Part shown: positions 1-6,446 of the stretch, piece after piece
Position numbering within the stretch: position 1 is the stretch's first letter
Layout of the letters: every line of letters begins with the position of its first letter
Assembly: GCA_046484285.1 (NCBI GenBank)
Contig: JAWOBP010000211.1
Location: 1 to 28,450, forward strand
Source: CAZHCG01 sp046484285
Lineage (GTDB): Bacteria > Myxococcota_A > Polyangia > JAAYKL01
Length of the DNA: 28,450 nucleotides
Direction of reading: 5' to 3'
The notes under the pieces: model-generated
Databases searched by the model: none
What the model was told of the DNA's origin: nothing
The model's input: the letters and a program-made list of their open reading frames with translations, nothing else
Made by a program: the position numbers and the translations under genes

Positions 1-77
1 GTATCCGTGTCGGTATCGGTGTCTGCATCCGTGTCGGTATCGACATCGCTGTCCACATCGCCATCGACGTCGCCATC
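1..77 (-). repeat. Degenerate hexanucleotide repeat encoding an Asp-rich linker
   Basis: On the minus strand the sequence is a run of GAT/GAC codons alternating with GGC, GTC, AGC, ACC, ACG or GCA codons, giving a degenerate 6-base periodicity. It encodes alternating D with G, V, S, T or A. The run is cut by the window edge, so its length is unknown. It matches the linker DNA at 12318-12464. Confidence 0.75.
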
Positions 78-245
78 GGCCGCCGCCGGCTTGCACTGTC
101 CGTCGATGCAGACCTCGCCGCTCTTGCAGTCGGCCGAGGTCTCGCACTCGGCGCACCCGGCGACGAAGAACAAACAAATACCGAGGAGCGGAACGAACCA
201 GCCGAGCATGCGTTTCGGATCGAAAATGATGACTTCTTTCTCCAT
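1..245 (-). CDS. Linker lipoprotein of module A, N-terminal part (runs off the left edge)
   Basis: This is the first 81 residues of a lipoprotein whose 3' end lies outside the window. After a short basic head, a hydrophobic stretch (about residues 14-29) ends in a canonical lipobox, V-A-G-C, with the lipidated Cys at residue 31. A small cysteine motif follows (CETSADC, then GEVCIDGQCKP), and from residue 57 an Asp-rich linker made of GD, VD, SD and TD pairs. The lipoprotein at 10785-12635 has the same order and nearly the same motif, so the two are paralogues. It lies 53 bases downstream of cysteine-rich protein A, as the paralogue lies behind protein B. I chose the ATG at 245 because AGGGG (253-257) sits 7 bases before it; an in-frame ATG at 293 lacks a Shine-Dalgarno. 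Lipidation is confident; function is unknown. Confidence 0.8.
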   Translation of the reverse strand, partial: MEKEVIIFDPKRMLGWFVPLLGICLFFVAGCAECETSADCKSGEVCIDGQCKPAAADGDVDGDVDSDVDTDTDADTDTDTD

Positions 246-298
246 CGAACTGCCCCTGTGGCCAACCGATCTCTGACGCGACGCAGATCCCATGGCTA

Positions 299-3200
299 CT
301 AGTAGGTGAACCTTATGCGATAATCACCGTAGTAACCGTTGTAGGTGTCAGCATCCACGTACAAGATCTCGCCATCGCCCATCGTGTAGGTGTAGGTCTC
401 GCACCCGCCGCCCCAGTAGCCATATGAGTTAGAGTCCACGCCGCCGATATTGGTATTGTCGCAACGGTACAGCCCGAGCGCCGCATCGAATCCGCTCCCA
501 TCCCACGCGCAGTAATCGATATCGACGCTGCGGGCGGCCCCGGTGTCGTTGGTCAGGACCCAGACCTCGTCTCGCCCGTCGGACCAGCCGGTAGGCGGCT
601 TGTAGTTGTCCTGGTACCCGTACCCGATCGTTCCGTACTGCCAGGTGCCGTTGACCGCGCTGAGGTCCACCGTCCCGGCCGTCTCTCCCCACACCGAAGA
701 GCACGTCACCGGGCACGATCCTTCGGTCACGGTCAGGCTGTAGTTGCACGAATCGCCCATCGACGGATCGCACGGCCTGTCGGTCCAGGCGTACTGCGAG
801 AGCTTGATCAGGTACAGCTCGCCTGCATATGCGGTGAACTGGAGCTGTATGTTCGATCCGCTGTTGTCTCTCCAGCAGTCGCCGTAGGTATAGGTCTCGT
901 CGCAGATCGTCGTCGCGCCCGAGTAGGTGCGCACCCAGGCCGTGGCCACCAGGTCGGCGGCATCCGTGACCGTCTCGTCCGTCTGGATGCAGTAGGTGGA
1001 CGCGCCCTCGCTCGATCCGCGGTGGATCTTGAACGTCTCGGTGTTGGGCCAGAACTGGTTGGCCGAGCTCGAGCTGTGGCAGCCGCTCGTCCCCGACCAG
1101 TAGGTGCAGTCGTAACCGGCGCAGCTCCCGGAGCCGTAGTGCATGCTGTTGACCACCCCCTCCAGGGAGCCGGTGTAGGTCGATCCGCCCGGATCCGGGT
1201 GCGTGATGTCGTACACTCGCGGATCGTCGTTGACCCGATCGCAGGGGCTGGCCCGCCAGTCCGACTTCTCCACGGTCAGGTAGAAGTTGCCGATATCGCC
1301 GCTCACGCCGTCCACGTAGACGAACACCGTGCGCCAGGATCCGTCGGTGGCGCCCTTGGGCGAGATCACCGCCTCGGCCATCGAGTTGTAGTCGCCGTAG
1401 GCCGGATCCGAGGGCGTCTGCGACGAGCAGTCGTAGGGATCCTCGGGATAGGTCCAGATGCCGGTGCAGGCGCCCGGAGTGCACATGTCGCAGCCGTCCG
1501 GCCAGCCGCGCTCGCACCACTTGTAACCGCAGTAGTACCCCTCGGTGCAGGGATCGCAGCAGTCCTGCCCGGCGAGCGAGTTGCCGCTGTCGTCGCACTC
1601 GTCCTCGGTGACGGTGGTCGCACTGGAGTACGGGTAGTTGCATTGCTCCGAGGCCACCGGCAAGAAGGTCTGGGTGTGATCGTCCGCGCCGGGGTTGTTG
1701 CCCTCCGGGCACTGGTTGGCGTTCTCCACCCCGGTCTGGATGTAGATGCCCACATCGTAATCCGCCTGGACCTTGACAACGTAGGACGACAGATCGAACT
1801 GCCCCGGCGCGTTTGTCTGGTAACGGAAGACGTAGACCAGCTCCAGGCCGGTGTACCCGATCGGGTTGCCGGTGCTGTACTCGTCGCACTCGTCGCCGTT
1901 GGCCGAGTAGTTGTTGTTGGCGCACAGCGTCGATCCGCCCACCGACAGGATCGTGCCGGCCGGATCCGTGTTGGCGATCGCACCGATATAGGAATCCGCC
2001 GAGGTGTCGACAGTCGACGGATCGCCGGACACGAACACGTCGCTGCACAGGTTGTTGTAGGCGGGGTGCATCGTCGGCTCGCACAGACCGGCGCCGTCGC
2101 AGTACCCGTCGTAGCAGTTGGGCGGGTAGTCCGCGTCCGAGTAGTCCGTGCAGGCGCTGCCGGCCGGCGAGTTGTTGCAGACGCAAGTGTTGGAGACGCA
2201 GGCCAGCTCCGTGCAGCCGTCCGGCGGAGGCGTGGCGCCCTCGCACCACAGACCTTCCCCGTAGCAATCCGCAACGGTCAGACAACAATCGGGAATCTCT
2301 GTGTCCTGGCAGGTGTAGCTGTTGTTGCCCGTGCTCTGGCACGACGAGCTGGTGCAGGCATCCGGCGGCGGGCAGCTCGCGGGCGCTCCGGCCACGCAAG
2401 AGCCGGCTCCGTCGCAGTGATCGTCCACGCTGCAACCGTTGCTGTCCGCATTGCACAAAGTGGTCGACTCCGCGTAGTCGGGCACGCAGTTGTAATCGTA
2501 AACCGATATCGAGTCGCAAACACCCCACTGGCAGGGCAGGTTGTCCAGCGAAGAGCAATCGGGAGCCGCTCCCGCAACGCAGTGGGCTCCCACTGCCGGG
2601 TCCGCGGAGGTCTGGCAGTAGTCCAGGGTGCAGCCGTCGTTGTCCGCGTTGCACTGGCCCGCCCCGGGCAGCGGATCCAGCGCGTCGGCCACGCACTCGT
2701 ACGAATCCGGGCCGAGGCTCTCGCAGTGCGCCGTGGCGCAATCGGTGTCCACGCCGAGCTGAGTCTCGCACTCGGCGAAGGTGACCGGATCCCCGGCAAC
2801 GCAATTGCCCGCTCCGTCGCAGTGGTCGTCTATCGTACAGCCATCTCCGTCGAACTCGCACGACGTGCTGCTCGGCAACGCCGGATTGGAACAGGTGAAG
2901 CTGAAGGCGCCGGACGAGTTGCACACGTCGTCGGTACAGACATTGCTGTCGTCGCAGTCCTCGACACCGACGTTCACGCAGGTCAGCGCCTCGTCGCCCA
3001 GCGCCGAGCCGTCGCACTCCTCGTGCGTGCAGCCGTTGCCGTCGCCGTCGCAGGCGAGGCCGACCAGCGCGGCGTTGTCGTACTCGCAGCTCCCGGTCGA
3101 GGGGTTGCAGCTCGAGCTGTTGCACTGATCGTTGTACCCCGAGCAGTCGACCGGCGTGCCCGCCTGGCAACTGCCGCTCTGGCAGGAGTCGTTCTGGGTG

Positions 3201-5332
3201 CAGAGGTTGCCGTCGGCGTCGCACGGCGTTCCGTCGGCGACCGGGTCGGCGTAGCAGTTGCCGGTGGCCGGATCGCAGACTCCGGTGTTGCACTGGTCGT
3301 CGAAACCGGAACAATCCACGTCGTGGTCGAGCACACAGCTCAGCGAGTCGCTCGGCCCGATGGGCCCATCGCAGTACTCCACGGTGCAATCGTCGCCGTC
3401 CGTGTCGCACGCGTCGCCGAGCTGATCGGCGTTCTGATACTCGCAGACACCCGTGGCCGGGTTGCACTCGGCGTAGTTGCACTGGTCCCACATCGACGAG
3501 CAGTCCATCGGGTCGCCGGCGGTACACACGCCGTTGACGCACTGATCGTCCACCGTGCACGGGTCTCCATCCGCATCGCAGGACGGTCCCGTCAGCGCAT
3601 CGTGGACGCAGGAGCCACCCGAGCAGTAGTCGTCGGTGCAGGGATTGCCGTCGTCGCAGTCCATCTGCGGTCCGGACTGGCAGACGCCGTATCCGCCGGC
3701 GTCGGTGCAGGCGTCGTTCACCGTGCAGGGATCGCCGTCCGAGCACGCGAGCCCCAGGTACGAGGCGTAGTCCAGGGTGCAGTTGTCCTCGCCGTTGCCC
3801 TCGACGCAGGAGTAGCTGTTGCACTGCGGGTCATAACCGAAAGGATCGTAGCTGGAGCAGTCGGTCGGCGTCGGATCCTCGAACCCGCTGTCGCAAAGCA
3901 GGTCCTCGCAGTCTTCCGTATCGGAATACCCGTAGTCCTCGGCGTTCCCGCTCACCGGCGGGTTGTCGCAGGTCGGCAGCAGGTGGTCGGGATCGTTGTC
4001 CACGCACTGGTCCGGGTGAGTGCACCAGTTGGAATCGTCGCAATCCTGACTCGGCCCCAGCAAGCAACTGCCGTCGGACTGGCAGGTGTCCAGCGTACAG
4101 GCGTCGTTGTCGTTGTTGCACGTCTCGCTCACGTGCGCCGAGGCATCGTGGGCGCACAGACCGTCCTGGCACAGCTCGTCGGTGCAGGTGTTCTCTCCGG
4201 TGTTCGGCTGTCCGGTGAAGTAGTCGACATCGCTGCAGGCCAGGCCGTCGGCCGAGGCGGTGTCGGCCGCGCACTCGCCCGCGGTGTTGCACTTCTGAAA
4301 ATAGCAGCTGTCGGCCGGATTGGCCTCCAGCGGGCGCGGTTGGTCGCCCCACCACCCGGCGTCGACGCCCTGGGGATTCACGGTGCAGTCCTGCCCGGTG
4401 TTGATCGGTTCCACCGCGCACTGCACAGAGCCCAGATCGAGACAGCCGGAGGCATCCATCACCCCGCGGCAGACCTGCTGCGTGCATTCCGAAGACTGGG
4501 TGGCCTCCACGTTGCCGAAGTTGCAGGCCAGGCCGTCGTTCAGCGTGTAGGTGCATCCACCGTCCGACTCGCAGGGATTCCCGTTGTCCGTGCAGGAATC
4601 GGTGGTACAGGGATTGCCGTCGTCGCAGTCACCGTCTTCTGAGCATCCCAGCCCGCATGTGGGATCGTCGGAAAAATAGCCGGAAAGAATATCATCTGAA
4701 CCCGTGGGAAAATTCGAGTAGTTGCCGTTGCAGCAGAACTGTCCCTGGCTGGCGGCGTACTGCTCCGGGGTGTAGTCCGGGTCCGCGTGCCACCAGACGC
4801 ACCCTCCCCAGCACGAGCAGATCCGGTAGCCGTTGCACCACGACGGACCGCAGACGCCCGAGTCGGTGCACACACCGTCGTTGCAATCGGCGTCACTGGA
4901 GCACTCGCACAGGCCCGGCTCCGTGCTGGTGTCGCAGGAGCCCGAGGGACAGTCGGCGTTGACCTCGCAGGTGACCCCATCATCGTCGGCGTCCTGCTCC
5001 CAGCACTCCGCGGCCTGGCCGGGCTCGGTGCAGCACTCGTCCCCGCGGAGACTCGCCTCGTCGCCTCCGGGAAGCTGGTCGACCTCGTCCGGCTTCATCT
5101 CGACCGCTGCTCCGTGCCCAGCTGTGGCCGAATCCGAAGCGCCGGCCGAATCCCGAATATGATCTTCGGCCATGCTCGGATCCGTTGCGGGGTCGAAATC
5201 CGTCGCCGAGATCCCCTCGGCGCTCGACTCTCCGCCGCTCGTCGCGTCACCCGTGTCATCACAGGCCGGTGCCGCCAAAAGCAGCCACGAGAGCACCCAT
5301 GCCCATCTCCTCGCTCCCGGTAGCTCACCCAT
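299..5332 (-). CDS. Giant secreted cysteine-rich CTDC-repeat protein (module A)
   Basis: A 1677-residue exported protein of unknown function. Residues 1-24 form a signal peptide ending L-A-A-P-A-C: it could be a lipobox, but Pro at -2 is atypical and A-P-A also fits signal peptidase I, so lipid anchoring is uncertain. A low-complexity acidic spacer follows (about 26-98), then a Cys/Trp module (99-184, including CSCWGGCVWWH) nearly identical to that of the protein at 12638-16423. About residues 225-1020 are a long array of disulfide-type repeats of the form C-D-x-D-G-N-x-C-T-x-D-x-C, resembling the Dictyostelium slime-mould CTDC repeat. The last 500 or so residues look like three beta-sandwich domains of the bacterial pre-peptidase C-terminal (PPC) type, with acidic residues and Y/V-rich strands. 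The gene ends in a double TAG. A sigma-54-type promoter lies about 60 bases upstream. A structural or adhesive surface role is inferred only. Confidence 0.85.
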   Translation of the reverse strand: MGELPGARRWAWVLSWLLLAAPACDDTGDATSGGESSAEGISATDFDPATDPSMAEDHIRDSAGASDSATAGHGAAVEMKPDEVDQLPGGDEASLRGDECCTEPGQAAECWEQDADDDGVTCEVNADCPSGSCDTSTEPGLCECSSDADCNDGVCTDSGVCGPSWCNGYRICSCWGGCVWWHADPDYTPEQYAASQGQFCCNGNYSNFPTGSDDILSGYFSDDPTCGLGCSEDGDCDDGNPCTTDSCTDNGNPCESDGGCTYTLNDGLACNFGNVEATQSSECTQQVCRGVMDASGCLDLGSVQCAVEPINTGQDCTVNPQGVDAGWWGDQPRPLEANPADSCYFQKCNTAGECAADTASADGLACSDVDYFTGQPNTGENTCTDELCQDGLCAHDASAHVSETCNNDNDACTLDTCQSDGSCLLGPSQDCDDSNWCTHPDQCVDNDPDHLLPTCDNPPVSGNAEDYGYSDTEDCEDLLCDSGFEDPTPTDCSSYDPFGYDPQCNSYSCVEGNGEDNCTLDYASYLGLACSDGDPCTVNDACTDAGGYGVCQSGPQMDCDDGNPCTDDYCSGGSCVHDALTGPSCDADGDPCTVDDQCVNGVCTAGDPMDCSSMWDQCNYAECNPATGVCEYQNADQLGDACDTDGDDCTVEYCDGPIGPSDSLSCVLDHDVDCSGFDDQCNTGVCDPATGNCYADPVADGTPCDADGNLCTQNDSCQSGSCQAGTPVDCSGYNDQCNSSSCNPSTGSCEYDNAALVGLACDGDGNGCTHEECDGSALGDEALTCVNVGVEDCDDSNVCTDDVCNSSGAFSFTCSNPALPSSTSCEFDGDGCTIDDHCDGAGNCVAGDPVTFAECETQLGVDTDCATAHCESLGPDSYECVADALDPLPGAGQCNADNDGCTLDYCQTSADPAVGAHCVAGAAPDCSSLDNLPCQWGVCDSISVYDYNCVPDYAESTTLCNADSNGCSVDDHCDGAGSCVAGAPASCPPPDACTSSSCQSTGNNSYTCQDTEIPDCCLTVADCYGEGLWCEGATPPPDGCTELACVSNTCVCNNSPAGSACTDYSDADYPPNCYDGYCDGAGLCEPTMHPAYNNLCSDVFVSGDPSTVDTSADSYIGAIANTDPAGTILSVGGSTLCANNNYSANGDECDEYSTGNPIGYTGLELVYVFRYQTNAPGQFDLSSYVVKVQADYDVGIYIQTGVENANQCPEGNNPGADDHTQTFLPVASEQCNYPYSSATTVTEDECDDSGNSLAGQDCCDPCTEGYYCGYKWCERGWPDGCDMCTPGACTGIWTYPEDPYDCSSQTPSDPAYGDYNSMAEAVISPKGATDGSWRTVFVYVDGVSGDIGNFYLTVEKSDWRASPCDRVNDDPRVYDITHPDPGGSTYTGSLEGVVNSMHYGSGSCAGYDCTYWSGTSGCHSSSSANQFWPNTETFKIHRGSSEGASTYCIQTDETVTDAADLVATAWVRTYSGATTICDETYTYGDCWRDNSGSNIQLQFTAYAGELYLIKLSQYAWTDRPCDPSMGDSCNYSLTVTEGSCPVTCSSVWGETAGTVDLSAVNGTWQYGTIGYGYQDNYKPPTGWSDGRDEVWVLTNDTGAARSVDIDYCAWDGSGFDAALGLYRCDNTNIGGVDSNSYGYWGGGCETYTYTMGDGEILYVDADTYNGYYGDYRIRFTY
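2270..4660 (-). repeat. Array of CTDC-type cysteine repeats inside the module A protein
   Basis: About 20 imperfect coding repeats of some 30-50 residues. The core is C-D-D-G-N-P-C-T-x-D-x-C followed by G-x-C, a variable loop and a D-C-S or D-C-D pair. Typical units include DGDPCTVDDQC and DGDGCTIDDHC. Spacing and the Asp/Asn positions are conserved while the loops differ, so this is an old, diverged protein repeat rather than recent tandem DNA copies. The regular Asp/Asn positions could bind calcium; that is inference. Confidence 0.7.
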
Positions 5333-5394
5333 GTCTCACTTCGCCTTTCGTCTCGATTTGCGCGCACCGATCTATTTTACCATGGTTTTTTGCT

Positions 5395-5410
5395 TGCAAA
5401 CGCTGTACCA
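5395..5410 (-). promoter_or_regulatory. Sigma-54 (-24/-12) promoter of module A
   Basis: The minus strand reads TGGTACAGCGTTTGCA. It has GG and GC with exactly 10 bases between them, as in the RpoN consensus TGGCACGNNNNTTGCA, differing only at two weakly conserved -24 positions. Transcription would start near 5384, giving a leader of about 50 bases before the ATG at 5332. The same element with one change lies before module B. Such promoters need an enhancer-binding ATPase activator, and none is encoded in the window. Confidence 0.75.
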
Positions 5411-5612
5411 GTGAAATTCGCCTTTCGACGAGGAGCCGGGCAAGGAGAGATCTGGCATGCAAGGTCGCTCGCCGGCGACCTCCGGATTTCCCCAACCTCC
5501 TGGCAGCGCTGGTCAATCGAGAGCGAGTCTCGGCGCGATCCAGCCGACCCCCAAGCCGTGCAATACCAAATTCAAATTCGCATTTGATTCTATAATGTCG
5601 TTGTGGCTGCGC

Positions 5613-5638
5613 AAAAAGGTCAAACCAATCACTTTTTT
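5613..5638. repeat. AT-rich inverted repeat upstream of the module A promoter
   Basis: AAAAAGGT and ACTTTTTT are separated by a 10-base loop, giving an 8-bp stem with one G-T pair. It starts 203 bases from the outer end of the -24/-12 element, the same distance as its counterpart at 16753-16778. It could be an activator-binding site or a weak terminator; the sequence does not decide. Confidence 0.5.
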
Positions 5639-5669
5639 TCGCTCATCTTCTACCGTTGGCGGGAAGGAT

Positions 5670-6289
5670 CGCGCGATGGCTTGGCTGGGCGAGAGGCTTC
5701 CGGACGACCAGCAGGAAGGCCGCACCCCGTTCGCGCCGCGGTGCGTGAAGGACCTGATCGAGGAAGAGCTGTTCTCGATGCGCCGTGACCTGTTCACCGA
5801 GGTGGCGGTGATCTTCTTCGACACGACCACCTTGTACTTCGAGGGCAAGGGCGGCCAGGAGTTCGGCAGGCGCGGCAAGAGCAAAGACGTCGCGAAAACC
5901 TACAAGATGCTGTGGATGGTGGAGCACCTCTTCAGAACGGTGAAGTTCATTCTCGACACTCGCCCCATCTACCACAAATGGGACGAGACGATACGCGGTC
6001 ACGTGTTCTGCAGCTTTCTGGCATTGATACTGATGCGCGAGCTGCAAGACCGGATGGCCGCCAAAGGGCACCTCGACGCCCCGAATGGGCGGACGTGCTG
6101 CGAGACCTCGACAGTGTCAGCGAGACGCTGGTCCAGTCGTCAGACGGAAAACACTTCATGATTCGCAGCGAGGCCAGAGGATGGTGCGGAAAGACATTCC
6201 AGGCCGCTGGAGTGGCATTGTCTCCAACCATTCGACAAGTAGAATCTCCCGCAGACGATGAAACACCACAGCCAGGGAGCAGCGCTTGA
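5670..6289 (+). pseudogene. Decayed IS1634-like (IS4 superfamily) transposase
   Basis: Recognisable pieces of an IS1634-type DDE transposase occur in the family's order: RAMAWLGERLPDDQQ, then FFDTTTLYFEGKGG (first catalytic Asp region), then LWMVEHLFRTVKFILDTRP and DETIRGHVFCSFLAL, then EWADVLRDLD and GKTFQAAGVAL near the C-terminus. Compared with my recollection of intact members, the first 130 or so residues are missing. An in-frame deletion near 5892 joins GRRGKSKD directly to the late KMLWMVE segment, removing most of the catalytic core. A frameshift near 6078 moves the tail into another reading frame, which ends at the TGA 6287-6289. No intact ends or target duplication were identified. 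The element cannot encode a working transposase. Confidence 0.8.
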
Positions 6290-6446
6290 ACCACGCCTTG
6301 CGAAATGTTGTGCCAAGGCTCGTTTCGTGCGGTGTATTATGCCGTTATCACACAGCTTTTGTTTTAGAACTGTAGAAGATGTGCCAAAACAACGCGATCC
6401 GCGACCGCCGTTCGATCCCGCGGCACAGTTGTTCATCGCCCCCTCC
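6290..6446. other. Stretch between the IS remnant and the module B operon end
   Basis: It holds no supportable gene. The part nearest the pseudogene (about 6290-6395, containing AACTGTAGAAGATGTGCCA) is probably the remaining right end of the insertion element, by analogy with other IS1634-type elements. I see no clear GC-rich hairpin with a T-run to end the minus-strand operon that stops at 6447. Confidence 0.4.

Larger units (their letters stand above)
5333..5669. other. Upstream region of module A, homologous to that of module B
   Basis: There is no convincing gene here. On the minus strand it holds the leader of cysteine-rich protein A, with AAAGG-like purines before the ATG, a sigma-54-type promoter at 5395-5410 and an AT-rich hairpin at 5613-5638. 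It aligns patchily with 16424-16780: the first 26 bases beyond the start codon are identical, the promoter differs at one base, and blocks such as (G)GTCAAT and TGGCTRCGCAAAAA recur at nearly the same offsets. The fragment of IS transposase begins at its outer edge. Confidence 0.65.

Noticed and set aside
429..3824. Open minus-strand frame of 1131 codons in another frame of protein A
   Set aside because: Arg/Leu-rich low-complexity text, no start signal and no motif; it is a frame shadow of the GC-rich repeat gene.
1022..4642. Open plus-strand frame of 1206 codons opposite cysteine-rich protein A
   Set aside because: It is antisense to the clear repeat protein; its Val/Ala/Arg-rich text without domains is what the complementary strand of TGC- and GAC-rich repeats produces.
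299..5332. Multihaem cytochrome reading of the Cys-rich proteins
   Set aside because: I saw no C-x-x-C-H motifs; cysteine spacing fits disulfide repeats.
5595..5660. Short LWLRKKV-type frames upstream of both modules as transposase N-termini
   Set aside because: The similarity is explained by the shared upstream DNA and hairpin; the text does not match the start of IS1634-type transposases and has no continuation in the second copy.
6140..6436. 98-codon minus-strand frame with a good-looking ribosome binding site
   Set aside because: Despite the purine run before its ATG it runs antisense through the transposase remnant and shows no domain.
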